Source: JAHRVQ01 sp047616645
Lineage (GTDB): Bacteria; Pseudomonadota; Gammaproteobacteria; Pseudomonadales; Azotimanducaceae
Assembly: GCA_047616645.1 (NCBI GenBank)
Contig: JBLHIH010000002.1
Location: 17,856-81,855, forward strand
Reading direction: 5' to 3'
Length of the DNA stretch: 64,000 nucleotides
Of this stretch, positions 53,269 to 61,882 are shown piece after piece. The translations under genes and the position numbers were made by a program. The stretch's first letter is position 1. Each line of letters opens with the position of its first letter. A model generated the notes under the pieces. It searched no databases and was not told the DNA's origin. It was given only the letters and a program-made list of their open reading frames with translations.

Positions 53269-54957
53269 ATGACAATCAAACTTACACGTGATGAAGTAAT
53301 AAAATCTCTGACCTCAAAGGGTGAGGATTATGAACTAAACTTGCAGCCGCTATATGGTCGCCAGTGCAGAACCTTTGTTAACGGACCACAAACGCTTAGA
53401 GATTTATTTGATCAATCTCGCTCGGATGAAACTTTTATCGTCTATAAGGATGAAAGAATGACTTACGAGGAGGCATATCGTCAAGCGAGTCGGATAGCTT
53501 TTTTGCTGATGGATCAATGTGGGGTGGTGAAGGGCGATAGGGTCGCAATATCTATGCGAAATTACCCAGAGTGGATATTAAGCTTTATGGCGATCACCTC
53601 CATCGGCGCTATTGCAGTTGCAATGAACTCTCTCTGGACAACAGAGGAAATGGCTTTTGGTCTCACAGACAGTGGCGCCAAAGTACTATTTGCAGACGAG
53701 GAACGCTTGCATCGAATAGCGCCAGTAAGGCAGAAACTTGCGATCGAAATTCTTGCCGTTCGCTCAACTTTATCCTTAGAAAGTGGGATCAAAGACCTGC
53801 ATTCAGAATTAGAAAAAATTGAAGAATGTGCTATGCCGGAAGTTGAAGTGACACCATTTGATGATGCCACTTTGATGTATACATCGGGCTCTACAGGGCA
53901 CCCAAAAGGTGCGGTGGCATGTCACCGAAATGTTGTAACATCCCTCATGTCTTGGGAGTTGGAAGCAAAAATTGGTGGCATGCTTAACAATCTAGAACCT
54001 GCAGAATTACCCTATCAAGCAGCGACTTTATTGGGCGTACCATTGTTTCATGCAACAGGGCTATTAGCCGCCTTATTGCTTTCCTTTAGGGCACAGCGGA
54101 AAGTAGTCGCGATGTATAAGTGGGATGTGGCTTTGGCTGCTGAGCTTATCGCCGAGGAAAAGATTAATTCCTTTATCGCTCCAGCGGCCATGACCGGAGA
54201 TTTGGTTTCATTTGCCCGCAGCCACGATAAGGATCTAAGTTCCTTAGATGTGGTTGGCGGCGGCGGGGCACCTCGCGCCCCTGAACAAGTAAAAAGTATA
54301 TCTCAATCATTTGGAAAGGCATTGCCAAATACAGGTTGGGGCATGACAGAAACCAATGCCATTGGCACGGGGATTGGTGGTGAAGATTATCTTGCCCATC
54401 CAAGTAGCTCTGGTCGTTGTGCTGCGGTATTAGATATCAAAATTGTTAGCGAAGATGGACAAACACTGGCGGCTGGAGAGCGAGGTGAAGTCTTAATCCG
54501 AGGCACGTCTATTATTCGTGGGTATTGGAATAGACCCGAAGCCAATGCTGAGACCTTCAATGATGGTTGGTTAAAAACAGGTGATGTTGCCTATTTAGAT
54601 GAAGAGGGCTACCTCTATATAGTTGATCGCATAAAAGACTTGGTGATAAGAGGTGGAGAAAATATCGGATGTGCTGAAGTAGAGGCTGCATTACTTTCCC
54701 ATCCTCAGGTGGTAGAAGCATCAGTATATGCTGTCCCAGATGATAGATTAGGTGAGGAAGTGGGCGCAAGTATGATGGTTAGCGCGGATATTGATGAAGC
54801 TGAATTTAGAGTATTCTTAGAGGGTGCAATCTCGCGGTTTAAGATACCGCGGTATATGCAATATACTTCCGATTCGCTTTGGCGAATCGCCTCCGGGAAA
54901 ATAGATAAAAAACGTATTCGTGAGGCAGCGGTAAAAGAAATACAGGGTCAGGGGTAA
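53269..54957 (+). CDS. Class I adenylate-forming enzyme (acyl-CoA synthetase)
   Basis: 562 residues of the AMP-binding superfamily. The P-loop-like motif LMYTSGSTGHPKGAV (about residues 203-217), GWGMTETNAIGTG, the ATP-ribose site WLKTGDVAYLDEEGYLYIVDR and a C-terminal lysine in RIASGKIDKKRIR are all intact. It activates a carboxylate to acyl-AMP and then acyl-CoA. It sits 105 bp after the acyl-CoA dehydrogenase on the same strand, so the two probably act in sequence. The chain length or ring preference cannot be told. Confidence 0.9.
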   Translation: MTIKLTRDEVIKSLTSKGEDYELNLQPLYGRQCRTFVNGPQTLRDLFDQSRSDETFIVYKDERMTYEEAYRQASRIAFLLMDQCGVVKGDRVAISMRNYPEWILSFMAITSIGAIAVAMNSLWTTEEMAFGLTDSGAKVLFADEERLHRIAPVRQKLAIEILAVRSTLSLESGIKDLHSELEKIEECAMPEVEVTPFDDATLMYTSGSTGHPKGAVACHRNVVTSLMSWELEAKIGGMLNNLEPAELPYQAATLLGVPLFHATGLLAALLLSFRAQRKVVAMYKWDVALAAELIAEEKINSFIAPAAMTGDLVSFARSHDKDLSSLDVVGGGGAPRAPEQVKSISQSFGKALPNTGWGMTETNAIGTGIGGEDYLAHPSSSGRCAAVLDIKIVSEDGQTLAAGERGEVLIRGTSIIRGYWNRPEANAETFNDGWLKTGDVAYLDEEGYLYIVDRIKDLVIRGGENIGCAEVEAALLSHPQVVEASVYAVPDDRLGEEVGASMMVSADIDEAEFRVFLEGAISRFKIPRYMQYTSDSLWRIASGKIDKKRIREAAVKEIQGQG

Positions 54958-54986
54958 GGCCTGCTCCCATAAAAAAGGATATTGAT

Positions 54987-55430
54987 ATGGCAATAACAGT
55001 ATATCTATCTGGTGAAATTCACACAGATTGGCGGAAGGAAATAATAGATGGTGCTAAGGCTGCTGGCTTAGATATCGAGTTTACTTCAGCGGTATGTGAT
55101 CACGCGGCCAGTGATGCAGCTGGAGATGTTCTGGGTTCGGAATCAAATAGTTTTTGGCGGGATCATAAATCAGCAAAGGTGAATGGAATCCGAACAAAAA
55201 CCTTGATTGAGATGAGTGACGTCGTTGTCGTGAGATTTGGTGATAAGTATAAACAATGGAATGCTGCATTTGATGCAGGATATTGCGCTGCCTTGGGTAA
55301 ACCATTTGTGACGCTGCATGCTGATGATATTATCCACCCTTTAAAAGAGGTAGATGCCGCCGCTATGGCATGGACTACCTCGGTCGATCAGGTCGTTGAA
55401 GTGCTGCGGTACATTGCAAGGTCAAATTAA
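54987..55430 (+). CDS. ytoQ: YtoQ family protein
   Basis: 147 residues matching the YtoQ family by MAITVYLSGEIHTDWRKEI, FTSAVCDHAASDAAGDVLG, FWRDHKSAKVNGIRT and FGDKYKQWNAAFDAGYCAALGKP. The fold resembles nucleoside 2-deoxyribosyltransferases, but the function is not established. A 12-bp duplication (AGGTCAAATTAA) lies just around its 3' end before the monooxygenase gene. Confidence 0.85.
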   Translation: MAITVYLSGEIHTDWRKEIIDGAKAAGLDIEFTSAVCDHAASDAAGDVLGSESNSFWRDHKSAKVNGIRTKTLIEMSDVVVVRFGDKYKQWNAAFDAGYCAALGKPFVTLHADDIIHPLKEVDAAAMAWTTSVDQVVEVLRYIARSN

Positions 55431-55453
55431 ATGATCAGGTCAAATTAAGCTCC

Positions 55454-56650
55454 GTGAAAAAACATGTCCTCATTGTAGGCGGGGGTATTGGTGGCCTTAG
55501 TGCGGCCCTATGTTTAGCGCGTTGTAATATTTCCTCAGAAATCATTGAAAAAGCCTCTGAAATTACGGAAGTAGGTGCCGGTCTACAACTGAGCCCAAAT
55601 TGTAGTCGTGTGCTACATCAATTGGGATTGGAAAGTGCTTTGTCCAAAAATGCCGTGAAACCAGAATCAATTAAAATTAGATCTTGGCGTACGGGTGCTG
55701 TGCTTGAGACCACGACGCTTGGTGCAGAAATTCAAGCTATCACTGGCTTCCCCTATTACCACATTCATAGAGCAGATCTCATTGCAGTATTACTGGATGC
55801 TATCGATTCAGAATCGCTTATCACCTTGCATAAAGGCGAATCTGTGACATCCTTTTCTCAAGACGCTGATTGTGTATCCGTTCAAACGCTCAATGGTGCT
55901 TACGAGGGTGATGTACTTATTGGTGCTGACGGCTTGCATTCAACTATTCGTTCTCAAATGTTTGGGCAGGATAATCCAGTATTTACCGGTAATGTCGCAT
56001 GGCGATTTCTCGTGCCTGTTAGTCAATTGATTGATAGGCCGGTAATGTCGGCACAATCTTGGTGGGGACCCAATAAACATTGGGTTCATTATTACGTTAA
56101 AGGAGGCGATTTTGTTAACTGTGTTTGTGTTGTAGAAAAGCAGTCGTCAGATCTTGAATCCTGGGATCAGCGGGGAGACGTTAAAGAATTAAGACAAGCT
56201 TTTAGCAACTGGCATCAAGATATTCAGCTGCTGCTGAGAAATATTGATGATACAAGTTGTTTTAAAACTGCGCTTTATGATCGGCGACCCATGAATTCTT
56301 GGAGTAAAAATAGAGTAACTTTGTTAGGCGATGCATGCCATCCGACTTTACCGACTATGGCCCAGGGTGCCGCCATGTCAATAGAAGATGCTGCGACAAT
56401 TTCCTTTTGTATCAACAATGGTGGGAATGATCCTGAAAAAGCGCTATTACAATATCAGTCCTTGAGAATGCAGAGAACGGCATCTTTACAACAATGGGCT
56501 CGCAGGAATGCAAAAATTTTTCACCTCAGCGGGCCGGCTGCGTGGATGCGGGATAGGCTCATGTTTTTAGGTCCCGCCAGTAAGATCCTGGAAGAAGTCT
56601 ACACCTATAACGTCTATGCTAATGATGAACCTTCTAAGTCGTCTTTTTGA
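55454..56650 (+). CDS. FAD-dependent aromatic monooxygenase (salicylate/6-hydroxynicotinate hydroxylase type)
   Basis: 398 residues of the PHBH-like group A flavin monooxygenases. The dinucleotide loop VGGGIGGLSAALCLARC, a DG motif region VLIGADGLHSTIRSQMFG and the second FAD site LLGDACHPTLPTMAQGAAMSIEDA are present. The family hydroxylates aromatic rings with NAD(P)H and O2. It starts with GTG 55454 and lies in the same run as the ligase and dehydrogenase genes. Confidence 0.88.
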   Translation: MKKHVLIVGGGIGGLSAALCLARCNISSEIIEKASEITEVGAGLQLSPNCSRVLHQLGLESALSKNAVKPESIKIRSWRTGAVLETTTLGAEIQAITGFPYYHIHRADLIAVLLDAIDSESLITLHKGESVTSFSQDADCVSVQTLNGAYEGDVLIGADGLHSTIRSQMFGQDNPVFTGNVAWRFLVPVSQLIDRPVMSAQSWWGPNKHWVHYYVKGGDFVNCVCVVEKQSSDLESWDQRGDVKELRQAFSNWHQDIQLLLRNIDDTSCFKTALYDRRPMNSWSKNRVTLLGDACHPTLPTMAQGAAMSIEDAATISFCINNGGNDPEKALLQYQSLRMQRTASLQQWARRNAKIFHLSGPAAWMRDRLMFLGPASKILEEVYTYNVYANDEPSKSSF

Positions 56651-56707
56651 CATGAAAGGTGAGCTTGGTAAAACATATTCTTACTCCAGATAAGTTACAA
56701 TAGATTT

Positions 56708-57721
56708 ATGAATATACCTATTACAGTAATACCCGGTGATGGCATCGGAGAAGAAATCATGTCATCCGTTCTATCAATCCTAGAAAGCTTGGACTGTGGT
56801 TTGGTTTTCGAGGAAGCCTTAGCTGGCGGCCCTGCCATTGCTGAAGGTTTAGATTTGATACCAGAGGAAACCTTGGCGCAGATCGAAAAGAATGTTGCCA
56901 CCCTAAAAGGTCCTATTACCACGCCCATTGGCCGAGGCTTTACCTCGGTTAATGTTTCCTTAAGGCAACATTTTGATCTTTTTGCCAACGTTAGGCCTGC
57001 ACTATCCATTCCAGGGGCAACCAAACGTTATTCCGATATTGATATTTTAATTGTTAGAGAGAACATGGAAGGTTTGTACTCGGGCATTGGCCACAAAGTC
57101 AGTGAGGATGGAGAGAGAGCAGAACTCACGAGTGTCGTGACGCGTCGAGGCAGTGGGCGAATATTGCGCCATGCATTTTCCCTCGCGCAAAAATTGGGTC
57201 GCAAGAAGGTCACCGTTGTTCATAAGGCCAATATAATGCGCTCCACTTCGGGTTTATTCCTCGATGTATCAAAGGAAGTCCGAAAGGAATTCCCTGATAT
57301 CGAATGTGAGGAAATGATCGTTGATAACTGCGCGATGCAATTGGTCATGAATCCACATCGCTTTGATGTCATTGTTACAACGAACCTTTTTGGCGACATT
57401 TTGTCGGATTTGTGTGCTGGGCTAATTGGTGGTTTAGGTCTGACGCCCGGCGCTAATATTGGTGACGATAGAGGAATTTTTGAAGCAGTTCATGGCAGTG
57501 CGCCAGATATAGCGGGTTTGAACATCGCGAACCCCACCGCATTATTATTGGGCTCAGCTATGATGTTAGATTACCTTCAGTTGACTGAACAGTCCGCAAG
57601 AATTCGAAGCACTGTTCGTCAAGTTATAGGTGATGGCAAGGTACTGACAGCGGATCTAGGTGGTAGTGCGACGACGGTAGAATATACTAGTGCATTGATT
57701 GACTGCCTTAAAGCTGGCTAA
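56708..57721 (+). CDS. NAD-type isocitrate/isopropylmalate dehydrogenase family enzyme
   Basis: 337 residues of the beta-decarboxylating dehydrogenase family. Visible: VIPGDGIGEEI, the substrate loop TSVNVSLRQHFDLFANVRP, VRENMEGLYSGIGH, the KANIMRSTSG lysine, DNCAMQLVMNPHRFDVIVTTNLFGDILSD and the NAD site EAVHGSAPDIAG. The S-x-N-x-x-L-R pattern favours isocitrate over isopropylmalate. It may be a NAD-linked isocitrate dehydrogenase or a homologue serving the adjacent catabolic genes. Last gene of the run before the convergent kinase. Confidence 0.82.
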   Translation: MNIPITVIPGDGIGEEIMSSVLSILESLDCGLVFEEALAGGPAIAEGLDLIPEETLAQIEKNVATLKGPITTPIGRGFTSVNVSLRQHFDLFANVRPALSIPGATKRYSDIDILIVRENMEGLYSGIGHKVSEDGERAELTSVVTRRGSGRILRHAFSLAQKLGRKKVTVVHKANIMRSTSGLFLDVSKEVRKEFPDIECEEMIVDNCAMQLVMNPHRFDVIVTTNLFGDILSDLCAGLIGGLGLTPGANIGDDRGIFEAVHGSAPDIAGLNIANPTALLLGSAMMLDYLQLTEQSARIRSTVRQVIGDGKVLTADLGGSATTVEYTSALIDCLKAG

Positions 57722-57742
57722 GATGCGTGGGATCATAATAAA

Positions 57743-60427
57743 TTAGTGTGTTTTGCCAGAAGCAGGGCCAGTTGAAACCCAACGGCCTATGGTGCGATAC
57801 ATTGCCTCTCGATTGATTGGTTTTGTAATATAGTCATTCATCCCCGCCGCGATACAATTTTCCCTATCTCCTTTCATTGCATTTGCCGTCATCGCGACAA
57901 TGGGCAGTGCTTTCATTTTCAAAATGTCTCGAATAGATCGGGTAGCTTCAAAACCATCCATGACGGGCATTTGAATGTCCATTAGAACAAGATCAAACTT
58001 ACCCCTTGTCAAAGCACGAATTGCTTGTTGTCCATTCTCAGCTATTTCTACTTGCATTTTGCCTTTGATAAGCAGCGTTTTTGCTAACATCTGGTTGACT
58101 TTGTTATCTTCAACTAAAAGAATGTTTGCCCCTTCCCACGCCGGATTAGTTTCTGTTTCCAGTATGTGAATCAAGCAACCCGCCTCAACATGTTCATTAA
58201 TGTGATCCGAAATGCATTTGTCAATTTCTTCACGATAGATATTGAGGGGGGCAGCAGATTTAATTGATTCGTTGAGATTTTCAGGAAAGCAGTCTGATAT
58301 AAAAAATACCTTTCGCTGTGAATCTGAATCCGTTTTATTGCTGCCTAATTTCCTCAGAAAAGATTTAGGTAGCGAGCCAACATCGCGACAAATAATAATC
58401 ACTGAATCTGTTGAGGTACCTAATAATTCCATGCCTTCAGGCAGGGTTGCTGTTTGAATGTGTTTTCGATGTTGAATAAGCTGTTGTACTAAATCGCTTT
58501 GATAGTCTTTTTCATACAATAATAGTGAAATTTGTGTGTTCGAATCATTTGCCAAAGGTTTGAGGTCAATTTCAAAGGAAAACGTAGAGCCCTTGTTATT
58601 AATGCTTGTTACTCCGAATGAGCCTCCCATTAAAGTGGCGAGCTGTTTTGAAATCGCAAGCCCCAAACCCGTTCCTCCATACTTTCTAGTAGTTGATGCG
58701 TCAGCTTGAGAAAATGAACTAAAAAGCCGTTTTTGTGCGTTTATGTTCATGCCGATGCCCGTATCACTGACAACAAATCGACATCTAATATTATCTGAAT
58801 TCGCGGTGACAAGTTTGGCTTCTATCGTGACATTACCTTGCTCGGTAAATTTTAGTGCGTTGTTAGTCAGGTTTATGAGGATCTGACCTAGGCGAAGAGA
58901 GTCCCCGAGAACGATGTGTGGTAATTCTGCATCGACTAAACTGTCTAGCTTTATATCCTTCTCTTTTGCAACATGATCAAACATGGCGTGAATATCATTT
59001 AAGGAAGTTTGGATGCTAAATGGCTGTAGTTCTAGTTCAAGTTTCCCTGACTCTATTTTAGAAAAGTCCAAGATGTCATTGATGATGTGAAGCAGATTTT
59101 CTGAGCTGATGTGGATTTTTTCAATATAGGTGCGTTGTTCTTTATTTAAGTTTGTGGCCAATGACAAATCACTAAAACCAAGGATGGCATTCATAGGCGT
59201 CCGAATTTCATGGCTCATATTGGCAAGAAATTCGCTCTTCGCTGCCGCGGAAGATTCTGCTCTATCCTTAGCTCTTTTCTCCTGGTTAATTTTGTCAGCT
59301 AAACTTAGGGATATAATGATGACCATGCCAAGGAGGCCTAATTCGTCAAGATAATTGTTTATAAAATTGTCAGCAATAATGCCGTTTAGGCGTAATGGTA
59401 TAGATAGAATCCCGCCTAAGGCAAGACTGGTAGCCAGTGTAAAAATGCCAGCGCCTTGAATATTATGCTTTATCGCGACAATGGATATAACCACGATGAG
59501 TATCGGGCAGCTGATAAGGATTATTATAAGGGGCTTTATTAGTCCCCACTGTGAAAGAGGAAATATTGCAGTAATCAGAATTGACCCAAGGATAGTTAAA
59601 AGCGCCTTGTCAAGTATCGGAGACCATTCATGGGGCCGTAAATAGACGCGAGCGAATATGCCATGAAAGATGACCATAAACGTAATGCTTATTCTTTTTA
59701 TAATAGGTTCTAGCTCAGGGTGTTGAGGCCAAAAATATTGAAAGCCAATGCCGGAATAAGAAATATTCCAGCAAAGCACAGAGAGCATCCAAGCGACAAA
59801 GGTAAGAAAGACCGGATCTTTAAGAGAGAGATAGATCATCAAATTATAAATGATCAATATCGTTAAGGTGCCATACAAAGCACCTAGCGCAAAATTGTTT
59901 GTCATGATGGATTGATAAAAATCTGCAGGGCTCTCTAATATCGGATTGATTGTAACGCCAGCGAAATTTGACAGTCTGAAAATAATTTTATGGGAACCAG
60001 GATTCATCGTGACGTCAAAGACCAATTCATTTCTTTGAATCATGCGATCCGTAAATCGATCCTTTTGACGTATATGCCATTCATCGAGAAGTACGTCGTC
60101 GACATAGTGATAATAATCGACACTCACTAAAGGTTTGTTCGTTAGGTGAAGAAGCCAAGATGTGTCAAATTTTTTCTCAGGATAGTCAAAGGTCGATTGA
60201 GTCCATATAGCACCTTCTATAAGCCCGAAACTGTTCTTGGCATCGGCATCGATTAATACGACTTGGCCAGAAAGAATGTCCGATACTTCATACTGTTCTT
60301 CGGGGTCCTCTAGTATCAATAAGGATTCGCTTAGCTGATAAGGCGCATCGGCATCTATGATCAAAGTAGCTGCTTGACTTACCTGTAGTACAAAATAAAA
60401 AATAATGAGACACCATCGAGGCCTCAT
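57743..60427 (-). CDS. Hybrid sensor histidine kinase, 7TMR-DISM type
   Basis: About 894 residues. Order: signal peptide; periplasmic DISMED2-like beta domain (about 20-170); seven-helix 7TMR-DISM membrane domain (about 185-380); short coiled coil; HisKA with ANMSHEIRTPMNAILGFSDL (His about 409); HATPase with NALKFTEQGN, DTGIGMN and GGTGLGLAISKQL; a diverged segment (about 640-750) resembling a degenerate receiver; and a full receiver with LLVEDNKVNQ, LVLMDIQMPVMDG (Asp about 814) and MTANAMKGD. No response regulator is adjacent. ATG 60427 was chosen over TTG 60439 because the signal peptide starts there. Confidence 0.9.
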   Translation of the reverse strand: MRPRWCLIIFYFVLQVSQAATLIIDADAPYQLSESLLILEDPEEQYEVSDILSGQVVLIDADAKNSFGLIEGAIWTQSTFDYPEKKFDTSWLLHLTNKPLVSVDYYHYVDDVLLDEWHIRQKDRFTDRMIQRNELVFDVTMNPGSHKIIFRLSNFAGVTINPILESPADFYQSIMTNNFALGALYGTLTILIIYNLMIYLSLKDPVFLTFVAWMLSVLCWNISYSGIGFQYFWPQHPELEPIIKRISITFMVIFHGIFARVYLRPHEWSPILDKALLTILGSILITAIFPLSQWGLIKPLIIILISCPILIVVISIVAIKHNIQGAGIFTLATSLALGGILSIPLRLNGIIADNFINNYLDELGLLGMVIIISLSLADKINQEKRAKDRAESSAAAKSEFLANMSHEIRTPMNAILGFSDLSLATNLNKEQRTYIEKIHISSENLLHIINDILDFSKIESGKLELELQPFSIQTSLNDIHAMFDHVAKEKDIKLDSLVDAELPHIVLGDSLRLGQILINLTNNALKFTEQGNVTIEAKLVTANSDNIRCRFVVSDTGIGMNINAQKRLFSSFSQADASTTRKYGGTGLGLAISKQLATLMGGSFGVTSINNKGSTFSFEIDLKPLANDSNTQISLLLYEKDYQSDLVQQLIQHRKHIQTATLPEGMELLGTSTDSVIIICRDVGSLPKSFLRKLGSNKTDSDSQRKVFFISDCFPENLNESIKSAAPLNIYREEIDKCISDHINEHVEAGCLIHILETETNPAWEGANILLVEDNKVNQMLAKTLLIKGKMQVEIAENGQQAIRALTRGKFDLVLMDIQMPVMDGFEATRSIRDILKMKALPIVAMTANAMKGDRENCIAAGMNDYITKPINREAMYRTIGRWVSTGPASGKTH

Positions 60428-60494
60428 GACGAGTTCCAATTACAGAGATATTGACATTAAGTGTAAATGTATTCCAGAGAAATGACAATCTTGG

Positions 60495-61211
60495 TTGAAG
60501 ACCGAGCATTTGGACAATTTTGAATCTTGGTGGACTTTGTCACTTGAGGCGGTTGATGAAACCAATCTAGATCGGGGTGGTTGGAGTACTGTTTACACAT
60601 ATCGGCATAAGGGAAAGTTGTTTTATGTGAAGCGGCAGTCTAATCACCTTTCCAGAAGTTTAAGCTCGGGCTTACGGAAGATTCCTACTTTTGAAATGGA
60701 ATTTCAGCAAATTGGTAGGTATATACAAAATGAAATTCCTTGCATAGATCCCGTATTTTTCGAGACGCGGAAGGTCGATGGCGAACTTAACCTTGAGTAT
60801 CAAGCGATATTAGTCAGCGAAGCTTTAGAGGGCTGTATTGCGCTTGATGCGCTATTGTATGGGGGTGAGGCGATAGTGTATAAGCGCAAAGTCCAGCTTT
60901 GTGCTGCTCTGGCGAGTTCGATCAGTCACTTGCACAGTGCGGGAATAGAGCATTACAACCTCTACCCTAAGCATATTTTTATAAGACCATCTGCGGATGG
61001 TTTTGAAGTTCGATTTATTGATCTGGAAACAAGTCGCTCTCATTTTGGCTTATTGAAGAAAAAGTGTCGAGATATCGAAACATTACCAAGAAGAACGATT
61101 GGGGTGAGTAAAGCGAATAGACTTCGATTTTTATTGCAATATTTTGGTAAGACGAGAGTTGATCCACAGATAAGGCGTACAATTGGCATTATTCAAAAGC
61201 GTAGTGATTGA
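60495..61211 (+). CDS. InaA-type lipopolysaccharide/kinase-fold protein
   Basis: 238 residues of the Kdo/WaaP/InaA protein-kinase-like family. The glycine loop is DRGGWSTVYTYRHKGKLFYVKRQ with the ATP lysine, the catalytic-loop equivalent is AGIEHYNLYPKHIFIRP and the metal-binding Asp lies in VRFIDLETSR. The catalytic Asp position reads Asn (HYN), as variable residues are common in InaA members. It may phosphorylate LPS core or act as a stress-related pseudokinase. It starts at TTG 60495, divergent from the hybrid kinase. Confidence 0.75.
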   Translation: MKTEHLDNFESWWTLSLEAVDETNLDRGGWSTVYTYRHKGKLFYVKRQSNHLSRSLSSGLRKIPTFEMEFQQIGRYIQNEIPCIDPVFFETRKVDGELNLEYQAILVSEALEGCIALDALLYGGEAIVYKRKVQLCAALASSISHLHSAGIEHYNLYPKHIFIRPSADGFEVRFIDLETSRSHFGLLKKKCRDIETLPRRTIGVSKANRLRFLLQYFGKTRVDPQIRRTIGIIQKRSD

Positions 61212-61246
61212 AAAAATAAGAGAACAAAGAGGGCTGAGCCTGAACT

Positions 61247-61735
61247 TTAGTCGAGGGGCAAAGCGGTATCAAATTTCAATTCTCGAAGCGCGACATTTGA
61301 TTTTATTTGAGAAATTTCAGGTAGCTCAAAGAGAAAATCTTCTAAAAATTTGTCAAAACTTGATATGCTTTTTGTTAGAACCCGAAGTATAAAGTCCGCA
61401 TCTCCCGTTGTCGCGAAACATTCCATGATTTCTTTTCTGCTTTGAATGGCGGTCTCAAAAGTTTGGGTATTTTGTTTATTGTGTCGAGAGAGTGTGATGT
61501 GTACAAAAACACAGAGGTCTAATCCGATGGATGCCCTATTCAATAAACTGGTGTAACGCGTTATTACCCCCGTACTCTCCAATGCCTTAACGCGCCTCCA
61601 GCAAGATGCTGTAGAAATGCCAACTTGTTCAGCAAGGTCTTGGTTACTAATCCTTCCCTCCTGTTGGAGTATCAACAATATTTGGCGATCTATTCTGTGG
61701 AGTTTTTGTCCATTATCTTTAGTGTTTATACTCAT
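61247..61735 (-). CDS. Lrp/AsnC family transcriptional regulator
   Basis: About 162 residues: HTH at about residues 10-60 (LHRIDRQILLILQQEGRISNQDLAEQVG and STASCWRRVKALESTGVI) and a RAM/ActD effector-binding domain (CVFVHITLSRHN, then ECFATTGDADFILRVLTKSISSFDKFLEDFL). I chose ATG 61735 (MSINTKDNG) for length; earlier ATGs exist. It is divergent from the aromatic amino acid hydroxylase gene across a 147-bp gap and is the likely regulator of that gene in response to an amino acid. Confidence 0.9.
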   Translation of the reverse strand: MSINTKDNGQKLHRIDRQILLILQQEGRISNQDLAEQVGISTASCWRRVKALESTGVITRYTSLLNRASIGLDLCVFVHITLSRHNKQNTQTFETAIQSRKEIMECFATTGDADFILRVLTKSISSFDKFLEDFLFELPEISQIKSNVALRELKFDTALPLD

Positions 61736-61882
61736 TATGAAACAATCTTTCATTAATTGATGAAATTGTGAGATTAATGTCAACTAAATGCGTAAAAATG
61801 TCAATAATTAGCAAGCACCTTACATCATTATCAGATTACACTCTCTTTTTTCCAGCGAGAGTGAACATTGGCTAACACGTAG

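Noticed and set aside
55419..55448. 12-bp duplication AGGTCAAATTAA as a recombination or attachment site
   Set aside because: Too short and with no integrase or mobile gene. More likely a small slippage duplication at the ytoQ 3' end.
61183..61392. Plus-strand 69-residue frame opposite the Lrp gene
   Set aside because: It is the shadow of the Lrp coding strand and lacks independent support.
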